Positions 52,916 through 64,000 are shown, counted from the stretch's first letter. The stretch: 64,000 bases of DNA from Mesorhizobium sp. ORS 3359 (GCA_000824845.1 CCNC01000179.1:1-64000), one strand, 5' to 3'. The notes: generated by a model not told the origin, from the sequence alone. Numbers and translations are program-made.

Positions 52916-54406
52916 TCAACACTCGCCGAAATCGTCGGCCGTCGTGCCGGCGAATTTCTTAAAACCTTGGACGATCGCGGTCTCACTCTTGGTGCCCGGC
53001 GGTTCGTCCCCTGCGGCAAGCTGGCACTCCCACGGTGGTGGCTCACGCACCTGGCGCCAGATCGGGTTGTGGATGGCGAGGTCGATCTGACGTACGAGTT
53101 CCACCATGCCGTCATAGCCGGCATAGGGCTGGTGACGCTCTTGGTTGATATCGAGCCAGGGTACCTTGGCCTTCAGTGCGATAAACTGCGTGCGCCCGCC
53201 CGACAACATGATGTCGGCCTTGCGTTGCGAGAGCATGGCATAAAGGTCCCGCGGTGCCATAGACTCGAACATGTGGTTCTCGTCCTTGAGTATCTTCTTG
53301 ATGCGCTCCTTGTCTTCGGGCGTTGATTTCTTGACCGAGGTGCCGACGATCTCAATGCCGATCTCCATCAGTGCGTGGACGACCGACCAGGACTTCACAC
53401 CACCAGTGTTGAGAAGCACGCGCTTGCCTTCGAGTCTCGGCCGGTAGGCGGCAAGCTTCTTCCAGGCAATTGCCTCCTCTTCAGCAATCAATGCCTCGGT
53501 GCGGCCGAGGATCTCGGGATCCGCCCCCTTCTTCACGAGCAGTCTGGAGATCTGCCGCAGCGCTTCAGAGGTGTCGGTGATGCCATAGAAGGAGCCTTCG
53601 AAAAACGGGATGTCCCAGCGCTGCTCCATCTTGCGGGCGAGATTGATGAGTGCGGTCGAGCACACCATCATGTTGGCCCGGGCGCGGTGCGCTGACGCAA
53701 CCTCGAGGTAGCGAGCGTCGCCCGGAATTGCAGCGCGCACCCGGATGCCAAGCCGATCAAGGAGCGGCTTCACCAGCCAAAATTCGCCCGACAGGTTGAA
53801 TTCGCCAAGGATATTGATGTCGTAAGGGCCGGCATCGTCAGGCTCCGCCGTGCCGATGACATGGTCGAGCAACGCCTCGCCGGCAAGCTTATTGCCGAGA
53901 TTCTTGGACCCGACGAAGCCCGGCGCATTGATCGGCACCACCGGCAGGTCGAACTTTTCGGCCGCGCGTTTGCACACGGCCTCGATGTCGTCGCCGATCA
54001 GCGCCGTCACACAGGTCGAATAGACGAAGATTGCTGGCGGCGCGTAGGCTTCCTTGATCTCGCGGATCGCTTTGAAAAGCTTCCGCTCGCCCTGCCCCAT
54101 CATCACGTCGAGTTCGGTGAGATCGGTCGTGAAGCTTATACGCCATAGCGTTGGCCCGGACGAAGCCGTGCCGCGGTTGTCCCAGGAATTGCCCTCGCAG
54201 GCGAGCGGTGCATGGACCAGATGCGCGACATCGGTGATCGGCTGCAGCACGATTTTTGCGCCGTCGAAGGCACAGCCGCCGGCTGCCGCCCCGGGGGTCA
54301 GCGGCTTGGAGCAGCCCTGTTTGCGCGCCTTGGCATCCTTGCCGCGGTTGTTTTCGCAGGCAGGCTCGTTGAAGACATCTTGGATTTTGGCACTGAGCGA
54401 AGACAT
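52916..54406 (-). CDS. nifE: FeMo-cofactor scaffold NifE
   Basis: A 496-residue protein from ATG 54406 (MSSLSAKIQDVFNEPACENN). Cluster-binding motifs GGCAFDGAKIVLQPITDVAH, LACEGNSWDNRGTASSG and VYSTCVTALIGDDIEAVCKR are present, along with WLDINQERHQPYAGYDGMVE near the end where NifD carries its cofactor His. It forms the NifEN scaffold with the next gene. The frame to 54427 adds seven residues without a better ribosome site. Confidence 0.95.
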   Translation of the reverse strand: MSSLSAKIQDVFNEPACENNRGKDAKARKQGCSKPLTPGAAAGGCAFDGAKIVLQPITDVAHLVHAPLACEGNSWDNRGTASSGPTLWRISFTTDLTELDVMMGQGERKLFKAIREIKEAYAPPAIFVYSTCVTALIGDDIEAVCKRAAEKFDLPVVPINAPGFVGSKNLGNKLAGEALLDHVIGTAEPDDAGPYDINILGEFNLSGEFWLVKPLLDRLGIRVRAAIPGDARYLEVASAHRARANMMVCSTALINLARKMEQRWDIPFFEGSFYGITDTSEALRQISRLLVKKGADPEILGRTEALIAEEEAIAWKKLAAYRPRLEGKRVLLNTGGVKSWSVVHALMEIGIEIVGTSVKKSTPEDKERIKKILKDENHMFESMAPRDLYAMLSQRKADIMLSGGRTQFIALKAKVPWLDINQERHQPYAGYDGMVELVRQIDLAIHNPIWRQVREPPPWECQLAAGDEPPGTKSETAIVQGFKKFAGTTADDFGEC

Positions 54407-54465
54407 TGCGTCGGTCTCCAAGTCCATCGAGAAGACGGACCGGCCCTAAAAGCCGGCCGCCGCTC

Positions 54466-56007
54466 CTAGCGGGTGAGGTCATAAGAATAGTCCGTCACCC
54501 CCGTCTCGCTTGTCTCGCGATCGAGCTTGTCGAAGATCTTGTCGAGGATTGTCGTCAGTACGCGCAACCCGCCTTGATAGCCCATGAGCGCAAAGCGATG
54601 GTGATGGTGCCGGTCGAAGATCGGAAACATCAGCCGGATCAGCGGCGTGCCGGTGTCGCGCTCCAGATACTTGCCATAGGAATTGCCGATCAACAGGTCC
54701 ACGGGCTCGGTGAAGAGCAGCGATCGCATCGCCCACAGGTCCTTGCCCGCCCAGACCTGAGCCTCCTTGCCGAAGGGCGAGGATGCAAGCAGCTCCTTCA
54801 TCTCGTCTTCCCACGCCTTCGTGCCGTTGGTGGCGAGGCAGTGAGTCGGCTCGCCGCCTGTCTCCATGATGAAGCGGGCCATGGCGTGAACAAAGTCCGG
54901 GTCGCCGTAGAGTGCGTATTTCCTGCCGTGCAGCCAGGATTGGCTGTCCGCCATGGCGTCAACAAGTCGGCCACGCTCCAGTCGGATTGCCTCGGGGATT
55001 TCCTTGCCGGAGATCGCGGAGACCTCCACCAGGAATTCGTCGGTCGCCTGGACACCCAGCGGGTAATGGAACGAGGCTGTGGCCTGGCCGACCTCCTCGC
55101 AATATTCCAGCGTCTTTCGGGTGTTGTAATGCTGTAGCGAAAGTGTCGCCTCGGCGTTGAGTGCATTCTTCACGTCTTGGATTTTCGTGCCGCCGTCATA
55201 CATGCGGTATTCACCGTCCGATGGTGTGTCGAACTGGTCGGAGGCATCTTGGATGAACGTGTAGGACACGCCCATCAGATCGAGCAGGCGTTTGAGTTCC
55301 CGGTTGTTGCCAACGCAAAAGCCGTCGAAGCCCGGAATGATGTTGATCGTTCCTAGGGCTTCCGTTCGCTCCTGGCCTTTCCAGAAGTGCTCCAAAATGC
55401 CCTTGACCGTAACATCATAGCCGTCGACGTGGCTGCCGACGAAGGCCGGCGTGTGCGCGAAGGGCACGTCGAAGTCGCGCGGGACCGAGCCTTCTTCCTT
55501 GGCGTTCTCGATGAAGCTGTGCAGGTCGTCGCCAATGACCTCGGCCATACAAGTCGTCGATACGGCGATCATTTTCGGGTCATAGAGTTTATACGTGTTG
55601 GCGAGCCCGTCGACCATGTTCTTCAAGCCGCCGAACACTGCCGCGTCCTCGGTCATTGAGGAAGAAACCGCCGAAGCAGGTTCCTTGAAATGGCGCGACA
55701 GGTGCGAGCGGTAGTAGGCCACGCAACCCTGACTACCGTGCACGAAGGGCATGGTTCGCTCGAAGCCCGTGGCCGCGAACACCGCGCCGAGCGGCTGGCA
55801 GGCCTTGGCGGGGTTGATGACAAGCGCTTCGCGAGCGAAGTTTTTTTCCCGGTATTCCCAGGTCTCGGTGAACTCGCGTTGATCGGTAACGACCTGATCC
55901 TGGTGCGGACATTCGAAATTCAGCTTCTTCTCGGCCAGCATCTGCCTGTATTCCGGCTCGCGGAAGAGGGGCGCATGGTCGAGAATTTTTTCGGCCGACT
56001 GCGGCAT
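54466..56007 (-). CDS. nifK: Nitrogenase molybdenum–iron protein beta chain
   Basis: A 513-residue protein of normal length. P-cluster ligands are visible in [40 protein letters not shown] and [20 protein letters not shown]. The end ([11 protein letters not shown]) is typical of NifK. It pairs with NifD to form the alpha2beta2 protein. It lies 134 bases after nifD and 59 before nifE in the same operon. Confidence 0.97.
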   Translation of the reverse strand: MPQSAEKILDHAPLFREPEYRQMLAEKKLNFECPHQDQVVTDQREFTETWEYREKNFAREALVINPAKACQPLGAVFAATGFERTMPFVHGSQGCVAYYRSHLSRHFKEPASAVSSSMTEDAAVFGGLKNMVDGLANTYKLYDPKMIAVSTTCMAEVIGDDLHSFIENAKEEGSVPRDFDVPFAHTPAFVGSHVDGYDVTVKGILEHFWKGQERTEALGTINIIPGFDGFCVGNNRELKRLLDLMGVSYTFIQDASDQFDTPSDGEYRMYDGGTKIQDVKNALNAEATLSLQHYNTRKTLEYCEEVGQATASFHYPLGVQATDEFLVEVSAISGKEIPEAIRLERGRLVDAMADSQSWLHGRKYALYGDPDFVHAMARFIMETGGEPTHCLATNGTKAWEDEMKELLASSPFGKEAQVWAGKDLWAMRSLLFTEPVDLLIGNSYGKYLERDTGTPLIRLMFPIFDRHHHHRFALMGYQGGLRVLTTILDKIFDKLDRETSETGVTDYSYDLTR

Positions 56008-56141
56008 GGTGGTTACCTCTTTTTTCTATCTGACCGCGCCATACGGCGGGACAGGAACATCAAACGTTTCTGGTCTTCCGCGGATCACGGGGTCGCGGGT
56101 TTATCGTCTCCTTGGGGGAGACCGGGCTGAGGGCCTGGCAT

Positions 56142-57644
56142 TTATTCGGCAGCCATCGCCCGTCCATGGCTCGGACGCCTTTTCCAAGGCGCCTCGAATA
56201 GGCCCCAGACCGGGTTGTTGATGGCAAGATCCACATCACGGGCGAAAACGGCAAAGCCGTCATAGCCATGATAGGGCCCCGAATAATCCCAGGAGTGCAT
56301 CTGACGGAACGGTATGCCCATCTTTTGCACCGGGTATTTTTCCTTGATCCCCGAGCCTACGAGATTAGGTCGGACGCCCTCGATGAACTTCTCCAACTCA
56401 TAACCGGTCACGTCGTCATAGATCAGCGTGCCGTTCTTCACGTAGTGGGCGGTGCGTTGATAATCGTCGTTGTGGCCGAACTCGTAACCTGTGCCGACGA
56501 TCACCATGCCGAGGTCCTCGTAGGCTGTGATGACGTGGCGGGGGCGCAGGCCGCCGACATAGAGCATCACTGTATTGCCTTCGAGGCGCGGTCGGTATTT
56601 GGCGATTACCTCTTCGATCAAGGGGCGGTACTTGGCGATCACCTTTTCGGTCTTCTCCTCGATTTCCGGCCCAAAATGCTTGGCGATCTTGCGCAGCGAA
56701 GCTTCGATCTGGGAGGGACCGAAGAAATTGTACTCCATCCAAGCGATGCCGTACTTTTCCTCCATGTGCCGACAGATGTAGTTCATAGACCTGTAGCAAT
56801 GGATGAGATTGAGCTTGGCCTTCGGCGCGCGCTCTATCTCGGCGAGCGTGGCGTCGCCCGACCAGTTGCCGACCACGCGCAGGCCGATCTCCTCGAGCAG
56901 GATTCGCGAAGCCCAGGCGTCGCCGCCGATGTTGTAGTCGCCGACCACGTTGACGTCGTACGGGCCACCCTCGAACTCGACGTCCCTCTTCTCGAACACC
57001 CAGTCGCGGATCGCATCATTGGCGATGTGGTGGCCGAGCGATTGCGAGACGCCGCGGAAGCCCTCGCAGCGCACCGGCACGATCGTCTTTTCGATCTCCT
57101 TGGCCTTCTTGCGCGAAACCGCTTCGGTGTCGTCGCCTATGAGGCCGATCGGGCACTCGGACTGCACCGTGATGCCCTTGTTCAACGGAAAAAGTTCTTC
57201 AATCTCGTCGATGATCTGTTCCAGCTTTTTGTCGCCGCCGAAAACAATGTCTTTCTCCTGGAAATCGGAGGTGAACTGCATTGTCCCGAACGTGTCGATG
57301 CCGGTTGTGCCGACGTAGTAGTTGCGGCGCTGCGACCAGGAGTATTGCCCGCAGCCGACGGGACCGTGCGAGATATGGACCATGTCCTTGACCGGGCCCC
57401 ACACCACGCCTTTTGAGCCGGCATAGGCGCAGCCGCGAATGGTCATCACGCCGGGAATGGACTTGATATTCGATTTGACGTCACATTCGGAAAGGACCTC
57501 CCCTTCCTCGCCGGCCTCGTCCCCGCTCTTTGCGACATTGAGGTGCTTCTTGCGGCGCTTCGCCGTCTTGTCGGGATATTGCGACAACACCTCCTCGATA
57601 AGCTTCGCATGGAGAGCACCGTCATTTTCGTATTCCAGGCTCAT
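56142..57644 (-). CDS. nifD: Nitrogenase molybdenum–iron protein alpha chain
   Basis: A 500-residue protein from ATG 57644 ([14 protein letters not shown]); the frame runs on upstream to 58241 but only as a shadow of nifH. P-cluster cysteines lie in [27 protein letters not shown] and [15 protein letters not shown]. The FeMo-cofactor ligands are the Cys in [11 protein letters not shown] and the His in [16 protein letters not shown]. The double [18 protein letters not shown] segment near residue 320 is normal for the family. It lies 98 bases after nifH. Confidence 0.97.
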   Translation of the reverse strand: MSLEYENDGALHAKLIEEVLSQYPDKTAKRRKKHLNVAKSGDEAGEEGEVLSECDVKSNIKSIPGVMTIRGCAYAGSKGVVWGPVKDMVHISHGPVGCGQYSWSQRRNYYVGTTGIDTFGTMQFTSDFQEKDIVFGGDKKLEQIIDEIEELFPLNKGITVQSECPIGLIGDDTEAVSRKKAKEIEKTIVPVRCEGFRGVSQSLGHHIANDAIRDWVFEKRDVEFEGGPYDVNVVGDYNIGGDAWASRILLEEIGLRVVGNWSGDATLAEIERAPKAKLNLIHCYRSMNYICRHMEEKYGIAWMEYNFFGPSQIEASLRKIAKHFGPEIEEKTEKVIAKYRPLIEEVIAKYRPRLEGNTVMLYVGGLRPRHVITAYEDLGMVIVGTGYEFGHNDDYQRTAHYVKNGTLIYDDVTGYELEKFIEGVRPNLVGSGIKEKYPVQKMGIPFRQMHSWDYSGPYHGYDGFAVFARDVDLAINNPVWGLFEAPWKRRPSHGRAMAAE

Positions 57645-57742
57645 GGGACCCCTTTCAAGGTTAGTGTGACGCCTCATCGGCGAGGCGCCGTTATTCCAAA
57701 GGCGCGCTTGGTCAAGGCCGCACCTCAAGTCGACAACGCTCG

Positions 57743-58660
<918 letters not shown>

Positions 58661-58721
58661 TCATCACGGCTGCCCGCGATATGAATGCCGGTCGGCAGCT
58701 TTCGCCGCCTCGTAACGCAAG

Positions 58722-58739
58722 GCTCAAAACGCATGCCAA
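58722..58739 (-). promoter_or_regulatory. Sigma-54-type promoter of nifH with unusual -12
   Basis: On the minus strand, TTGGCATGCGTTTTGAG has a good -24 (TGGCA) and a TTTTG run at -12, but GA where GC is standard, ten bases after GG. Position and the NifA site upstream leave little doubt that this is the nifH promoter. Confidence 0.7.
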
Positions 58740-58827
58740 TTTTATTGACCGATCGAAGAAAGTTTTTTGTTCTTCCTTTTCAGATATTTGACCTGAGCAA
58801 AATAAAGGAATGGCTAGCCGAGCCTAT

Positions 58828-58843
58828 GTCGCGAATCTGACAA
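58828..58843 (-). promoter_or_regulatory. NifA upstream activator site of the nif operon
   Basis: TGTCGCGAATCTGACA fits TGT-N10-ACA exactly and lies about 90 bases upstream of the -24 element, the usual distance for NifA acting by DNA looping. Confidence 0.8.
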
Positions 58844-58859
58844 GACCAACGAAACATGT

Positions 58860-59580
58860 CGGAGAGCGTTAAATATGACAGCCATTACCTCACGCCGGGG
58901 ACCGAAAGACACAAACGCTGTCGTCCACTCCTCGTGAGTGGCACGCCTCCCCGGCCAAATTGCGCCGCCAGAACTTTAATCCTGGATCACGCATCTGTCT
59001 TCCGGCACCAATCGAGAACGCCACGGCTGCTGTCGTCGATCTGACGGGAGTGAACCTCAGTCAAGGTGCGCCCAGGTATCGTCCATTGAACGCACCCTGA
59101 TGGCGCCTTGGGCTTCAAAGGTGTGGGGCCACCTCAGGTCTTTCCGGACGCAGGAGTCGAGGATAAACGGTTTACGTTCTTGATACAAAGCAGCTTGAGT
59201 GATTTTGGGTCATTCGCGGATTATCGCGAACTATCGCTAACCCGCTCTAAGTCACTGATTTCAAAATAAGATGTCTTCATCATCTATCGTGACTATCGCG
59301 TACAAGACGACCGTTCTGACATTCTTTTTGATGGTATCCGTTTGCTTTCCGAGCGCCAATATCGCAATACCGTCAGCCCAATTCGGCCGATGACGGTCAT
59401 TTTCGGAAGCTAACGCAGGACATGCGCCGGGAACTCACGCTATGTTCTTCCATCGCGCTACGATGCTGACGCGCCGATGTCTCGCGCCACGTTTACAGAA
59501 CGTGGAAGGGCTGCTTGCCGACTTTCACTGCGGTGTAATAAAATGTCGGAACTTACCGGTAATTGCAGACAGTTTGATAC
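58860..59580. other. About 720 bases between the nifH control region and the second abiE locus
   Basis: No gene is supported on either strand. Short similar words (attatcgcgaactatcgcta near 59220) occur but form no clear repeat array. The start of the antitoxin remnant lies at the right edge. Confidence 0.4.
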
Positions 59581-60165
59581 ATGACTGAATCCGTTGAAAC
59601 CTCTCAGCGCGACCTTGCCGTCGGTCTGATTGAGTGCCATGGGATCATGCGCCTGTCGGACCTGAAACGCCGAGGGATCAATCCGGCTACACTGGCTCGT
59701 CTGGTTGACGAGGGCATCCTCCATCGCTCCTCACGAGGGCTCTACGAACGCGCGGATGCCGACGTCGACATTTCTCATTCCCTGGCCGAAGTCGCGACCC
59801 GTGTTCCGAAAGGTGCTGCCTCGTATCGGCGCTCCAGTTTCATGAGATTACGCTGCAGCTTCCGCGCAGCGTCTGGATCGCAATCGGCTCCAAGGACCGC
59901 AAGCCGACGATCGACTATCCGCCCACCCGGGTTGCTCGCTTCGGCGAAAAAGCGCTCACCCTTGGCGTCAAGACCTACACCATCGATTCGGTACCTGTCC
60001 GGATCTTCGATCCGGCCAAATCGATCGTGGACTGCTTCCGCTTTCGCAACGCCGTCGAAGAAAGGCTAAGCCCGACGACATGCCCGATATGCGCAGACGC
60101 TGCGCATCTGGAGTATCGTTCGTCCTTATCTTGAAAGCACAGTTGCTGATGAAGGATAGGCCGGC
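59581..60165 (+). pseudogene. AbiEi-type antitoxin, copy 2, frameshifted
   Basis: The N-terminal part is intact (MTESVETSQRDLAVGLIECH followed by GIMRLSDLKRRGINPATLAR). After VPKG near 59818 the match moves to another frame: LVSALQFHEITLQLPRSVWI followed by AIGSKDRKPTIDYPP, KTYTIDSVPVRIFDPAKSIV. A further shift near 60060 leads to LRIWSIVRPYLESTVADEG. All parts of an AbiEi protein can be traced, but at least two frameshifts break it. It shares the layout of copy 1 at 28685 but is clearly divergent in sequence. Confidence 0.75.
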
Positions 60166-61052
60166 GAATCTTCCAGCATCGATTCTTGCTCGGCTCCGCA
60201 ACATCGCGGAACAAGCAGACGGACAATCAGCTCATCCTGAGGCGATACGCCATCAAGAGGCTGCTTTATCGGCTGAGCATCTCCCGCATCGCGATCAGTT
60301 TAGCCTGAAGGGCGCGATGCTCTTCACAGCGTGGCTCGAAGATCCGTTTCGCCCTACGCAGAACCTTGATCTTCTCGGATTCGTCAATCCAGACGTAACA
60401 GCGATCCGTTTTCGAAACGATCTGCCGGATCGAGGCCGAAGAAGACGGACTGGCGTACGATGCGAACGGCCTAAGCGTCGAGGCGATCCGTGAAGGCCAG
60501 CAATATGGCGGCGTCAGGGTGCAGACGACAGCGTTTCTCGGGACGACCCGGATCCCGGTACAAGTTGACATAGGCTTTGGAGACGCTGTTACGCCGACGG
60601 CGCAGGAGCTGGAGTTTCCGTCGCTTCTGTCGGCTGAGGCTCCGCGACTGAGAGCCTATCCCAGGGAAACCGTGGTTGCCGAAAAACTCCAGGCAATCGT
60701 CGTACTTGGCCAGGCGAACAGTCGCATGAAGGATTTTTACGACCTGGCGCTGTCGCGGCTATTCGCGATGAAAGGTGGATCGCTGGTCCAGGCAATCCGA
60801 GCGACATTTGAACGGCGTGACACGCTACTGCCAACAGAGACTCCGCTTGGACTCAGTGCCGCTTTTGCCGAGGACAGCAAGAAGGCAAGGCAATGGACGG
60901 CGTTCGTCGGAAGGGAACCGCTTCTCTTGCAGCCATCGAATCTCCCGGCCGCGATCGTCGCCATTGGCGAGCTCGTTTTTCCGCCGCTCCAGGCTGCAGC
61001 CTTAGGCGACGGTTTCGAGCGTCATTGGCCAGCCGGCGGCCCTTGGACGTAA
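60149..61052 (+). pseudogene. AbiEii-type nucleotidyltransferase toxin, copy 2, frameshifted
   Basis: Starting at MKDRPANLPASILARLRNIA, the match moves between frames: NQLILRRYAIKRLLYRLSIS, then FSLKGAMLFTAWLEDPFRPT followed by QNLDLLGF, then a long intact C-terminal part from 60519 (TTAFLGTTRIPVQVDIGFGD, AYPRETVVAEKLQAIVVLGQ, SRMKDFYDLALSRLF). In the nucleotidyltransferase motif, the first Asp of DxD is Asn (TQNLDLLG), which alone should impair catalysis. The C-terminal part is complete, unlike copy 1. Confidence 0.78.
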
Positions 61053-61129
61053 AGCTCTGACTTGCTTTGCTCCATGGGCGGATCACGGATGGTAGGTGCT
61101 GAGAGGCATTACCGCAATCTGCGTCCGCC

Positions 61130-61430
61130 GTTAGGGATGGCCGTTACGTGAGCGACACGATCGATTCCGGCGGCCGGGCCCGAAACGATAGTGAAGTCGT
61201 CCTTCTCAAGCGCGCGTATGCGGACAGTGAGGTCGCGACCAGCTGTCTTGAGCGCTGCTTTCCGTTATCGCTCGCTTCGCGGGCGCCGACAATGGCTATG
61301 CGGCGAGTCTCCGTGAGTTCCCAGATGCCTTGGAAATACAACAGCTCGATTGGACGCTTGGCGTCTCGCAGCTTTTGCGGATAAGGAGGCACAGTCAACC
61401 GCGCTTTGTCACAACCGGTAGGCCGACGCG
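61130..61430 (-). pseudogene. Fragment of a DprA/Smf-like DNA-processing gene
   Basis: On the minus strand, YPQKLRDAKRPIELLYFQGI followed by WELTETRRIAIVGAREASDN and GKQRSRQLV matches the Rossmann-fold core of DprA/Smf proteins. After a frameshift, VSGPAAGID-like and DRVAH words follow. Both the N-terminal and C-terminal thirds are missing. Confidence 0.6.
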
Positions 61431-61769
61431 ACTGGAAGAGCGTCACCTGTCGGCACGGGTCGGCTGCCGGGGCTCGATTTTCATCTGTCGGTGTCTTGTG
61501 GGATAACGTCATCGTCGCCCCGATTGCGGGCTCTTTTGTGGCAGGCCGATGCTTTTCCTGCATTGCGGGATGAAATTTGTGCGTTGCAATATCTGACGCC
61601 GAGGCTAGCATGAGGGTGTCGGCAACTCTTTAGATGAGATGCCGATCTTGAATGCGGCACACCCCCTCTAGTGCCGTTTTCGAATCGGGCCCGTTGCCAC
61701 CTCCTCCCGGCAGCGGGCCTTTTCTCTCCAAGACTGCCTGTTGGCCAAGCACGGTGCCGCCACCTCGAC

Positions 61770-61945
61770 GGATTGACGAGGAGGAAGCCTACACGACGCT
61801 CTGCCATTTCCGCTGGCCAAAGACGAATGGCGAGCCCGTCTGCCGCGGCCTTCTCGGCTGCTACGCGCTCAGGGGCGCTTTCAAGTGCTCCGGCTGCCGC
61901 CGCGAGTTCCTACAGACGTGCCGAAAAGAGCGCAGAGTTCATTGA
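61770..61945 (+). pseudogene. N-terminal zinc-ribbon fragment of an IS1595-family transposase
   Basis: DEEEAYTTLCHFRWPKTNGE followed by PVCRGLLGCYALRGAFKCSG and CRREF corresponds to the zinc ribbon of ISXO2/IS1595 transposases (FRWP-x-TNGEPVCP-x-CG ... FKC-x2-CR-x-FS). The catalytic domain is absent. Confidence 0.65.
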
Positions 61946-62964
61946 CATGAACGAGCTTATTTCGGCCCTTTCCCATTCGGCTACGCGCGGACGAAGCTGC
62001 GCTTCGGGTTCAGCATGAGTATCGTCTCCGTTCCACCACTTCTTCGTTCTCGCGTCCCAGCCTGTCCTTGGTAGAGCTTCCGACATTTTCGTCCACCTTC
62101 TGACACAAGAAGGTTCGTCGAGACGTCACGCGGAAACGCCTTGTATGTTTCCCGAGCATTAGCTGCTTGAGATGTTACAAGTTCAGCCCGATGAGATCGC
62201 CGTCTTAGACGGAAGCCGTTCCTCCATGGCGGCCCCGAAAGCAGGTCTCTCTACTCAAGGTAAAAATCGCTTCCATCCCTGCTGCAAGTCAGATGGCACG
62301 GCATTTGCGACGGCTCATTAGAACCATCGAACCACCAACAAAGCGACGAGTGAATCATTGGTGACTCCAGACAAGCGCTTGAGGCGACGGTGACAATTGC
62401 GGATAAACATCGGGAGGTCGTCCTCTCCAGACGCCAGTGCTCGCTAGCTTTTCTGCGCAGGTGTTGTTGGAGGCCGACATCCAACAGCGCGGCATGCGCC
62501 CAAATGCTGCTTGCCGGTCCTCATCAGCATGTGAATGCCGAAGCACCGCATCGAAGAGTCACCCAACCGACGTCGGCGCGCCATGGGCAACCTACAATAC
62601 GCAGAAGCACTTTTGTGAAGCGAGACTCTTGCGCGACCGCAACGTTGCGGCGCCACACGCCTATTTCGACACTGACACTGTCGATTGCCACCACATTCTC
62701 TTCGGGGACAGCCAGGCGGTCATTGACATCCCTTCCAGCGCCACTTGCCGCAAAGGGGTTGCTTGATCCCGCCCAAATCACTCATATTGGCCCGGCCATT
62801 CGGATGACGAAGAGGGTGGGCCAAGGCCTTCCCGTACCACCGGATGGAAGAGCGATTTGGAAGCCGCGAAGGCCTTCATCTCATGTCCGGCATGCCTGCC
62901 GAGTCGACGTTGCGTCGGCCAAACCGAGAAGCCATGCCAGGTTTCTTCTAAAAGGAGCTATTTG
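61946..62964. other. About 1 kb without a supported gene upstream of prxS
   Basis: No recognisable protein was found. A near NifA site exists at about 62674 (TGT-N11-ACA, one base too long), and no GG-N10-GC element with TTGC lies in the 250 bases before prxS, so its promoter is unassigned. Confidence 0.4.
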
Positions 62965-63498
62965 ATGACCGTCACGAAGAAGGTCCCCTTCGTTACCTTT
63001 CGCACGCGTGTTCGCGATGATTCAATCGAGGGGCCAAATCCATACCGCTGGGAAAACAAGACATCTGACGACTATTTTGGTGGGAAGCGCGTCATCCTGT
63101 TCTCGCTTCCTGGCGCCTTCACTCCGACCTGCTCGACCTACCAACTGCCGAATTTCGAAAAGCTCTATGACGAGTTCAAGAAGGAAGGAATTGACGCAAT
63201 CTACTGCATCTCCGTCAACGATGCCTTCGTCATGAATGCGTGGGGCAAGTCGTTGGGGCTGCAGAAGGTCGAGCTAATCCCGGACGGCTCAGGCGAGTTC
63301 ACGCGCAAGATGGGCATGCTGGTTGCCAAGGACAACCTTGGCTTCGGAATGCGCTCCTGGCGCTACGCCGCCCTGATCAACGACGGTGCCGTGGAGCAGT
63401 GGTTCGAGGAAGAGGGGTTCTGCGACAACTGCGAGAGCGATCCCTATGCCGTCTCATCCCCGCAGAACGTTCTTCAAACCCTGCAGGCCGCTGCATGA
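62965..63498 (+). CDS. prxS: Peroxiredoxin PrxS (atypical 2-Cys type)
   Basis: A 177-residue protein from ATG 62965 with AGGAG seven bases upstream. The peroxidatic Cys56 lies in LPGAFTPTCSTYQLP; a second pair near 145 (GFCDNCESDP) may serve as resolving cysteines. The rest (GIDAIYCISVNDAFVMNAWG, LIPDGSGEFTRKMGMLV) fits the Prx5-like group. In Rhizobium etli, prxS is cotranscribed with rpoN2 and protects bacteroids from peroxide; the same order is seen here, 70 bases apart. Confidence 0.9.
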   Translation: MTVTKKVPFVTFRTRVRDDSIEGPNPYRWENKTSDDYFGGKRVILFSLPGAFTPTCSTYQLPNFEKLYDEFKKEGIDAIYCISVNDAFVMNAWGKSLGLQKVELIPDGSGEFTRKMGMLVAKDNLGFGMRSWRYAALINDGAVEQWFEEEGFCDNCESDPYAVSSPQNVLQTLQAAA

Positions 63499-63568
63499 TC
63501 AAGTGAGCGTCTGGCAATCCCATTAACGCACGGCCAAGAGCCTCCTCGATCGGAGTTTCGCGCTCAAC

Positions 63569-64000
63569 ATGCTGTCCTCGGCAAGGCTGCTTCAACGCCA
63601 GAAGCAATCTATGGTGGCATCGCCTCAGCTCATTGAGTCGATTCGCCTGTTGCAACTTGCGCGCGCCGAACTGCATCAATTCGTGGAGCAGGAACTCGAG
63701 AAAAATCCGCTTTTGGAGCCAGCTTCAAACGACAGTGAGGCTCTTGGCGACGTGCCGATTTCGGCAGACCAGTCCACCAGCGCACGCGAAAAAGACATGG
63801 ATAGGCCGACGAGCGCGGCGGCCGCAGAGCGACCGGGGGAATGGAAATCGCTACGCAATACGACGAACACCCCTGCGGATAGTCGCCCTGCCCTGGACGA
63901 GTTCGCCGCCTGCACCGAAACATTGCACGACCACGTCGCTGGTCAGATCGCGCTCACTGCATTCACACTACAGGAGCGGCTGATTGCCGGCGAGCTCGCA
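63569..64000 (+). CDS. rpoN2: RNA polymerase sigma-54 factor, second copy, 3' end outside window
   Basis: The first 144 codons of an rpoN gene. Region I is clear: RLLQRQKQSMVASPQLIESI followed by RLLQLARAELHQFVEQELEK and NPLLE, the Gln-rich helix that binds activators such as NifA. An acidic, low-complexity region II follows (SNDSEALGDVPISADQSTSA), then the start of the core-binding domain (LDEFAACTETLHDHVAGQIA). ATG 63569 is the only sensible start. The gene should supply sigma-54 for the nif and fkbM promoters in this window. Confidence 0.9.
   Translation, partial: MLSSARLLQRQKQSMVASPQLIESIRLLQLARAELHQFVEQELEKNPLLEPASNDSEALGDVPISADQSTSAREKDMDRPTSAAAAERPGEWKSLRNTTNTPADSRPALDEFAACTETLHDHVAGQIALTAFTLQERLIAGELA

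Overview
This window looks like part of a rhizobial symbiosis island. The best overall match in gene content is Mesorhizobium or a close relative (inference). It carries a nifHDKENX-type operon, an fdxB block, ACC deaminase (acdS), a peroxiredoxin–rpoN2 pair, a type III effector-like GH12 enzyme behind a tts box, many small IS and gene remnants, and two AbiE-type toxin–antitoxin loci. Between the functional blocks lie kilobase-scale stretches of decayed DNA, as is usual for such islands.

Layout. 1–5365: a tightly overlapping catabolic operon on the + strand: GntR regulator (cut by the window edge), PfkB kinase, ComB-like phosphatase, D-2-hydroxyacid dehydrogenase, enolase-superfamily enzyme and SMP-30 lactonase. 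6241–8877: a large COG5610-type HAD protein. 8878–10250: remnants of transposases. 10170–11085: an FkbM methyltransferase preceded by a NifA site and a sigma-54 promoter. 11090–12745: a broken luxI-type gene and a DUF982 gene. 13954–14888: tts box plus GH12 effector (nopAA/gunA-like). 15040–15990: remnants of an rpoN gene and a ROK gene. 16199–19519: a 1106-residue molybdopterin oxidoreductase fused to a ferredoxin reductase. 19592–20368: ABC permease and alcohol dehydrogenase remnants. 20355–21035: double cupin protein.

21121–28418: LysR regulator divergent from a MalY/PatB C–S lyase, RidA, and an Aap-like amino-acid ABC transporter whose ATPase gene has a stop codon in the signature motif. 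28685–30040: AbiE pair with a broken toxin. 30118–30471: AhpD-like protein. 30894–35995: an unrecognised 594-residue protein followed by LarC2-like, LarC, LarE and LarB, i.e. nickel-pincer nucleotide cofactor synthesis. Next come an amidohydrolase, a nickel-transporter fragment and OmpW. 39038–42147 (−): a cupin–methionyl-tRNA-synthetase fusion and a PhyH-type dioxygenase. 43230–44243 (−): acdS.

44548–58636 (−): the nitrogenase region, read from right to left as nifH, D, K, E, N, X, DUF269, a PhoB-like regulator, a universal stress protein, a TlpA-like protein, a second DUF269 copy with a scrambled middle, DUF683, fdxB and an ExoX-like protein. A NifA site and a sigma-54-like promoter precede nifH. 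59581–61052: a second, decayed AbiE pair. 61130–61930: dprA and IS1595 remnants. 62965–64000: prxS and the 5' part of rpoN2, which encodes the sigma factor that would read the NifA-dependent promoters here.

The most promising unusual items are the nickel-pincer operon with its unknown 594-residue lead protein, the cupin–MetRS/PhyH pair, the NifA/sigma-54-controlled FkbM methyltransferase, and the duplicated DUF269 genes that bracket a regulatory insertion in the nif cluster. All function calls were made by reading motifs; no database search was run.
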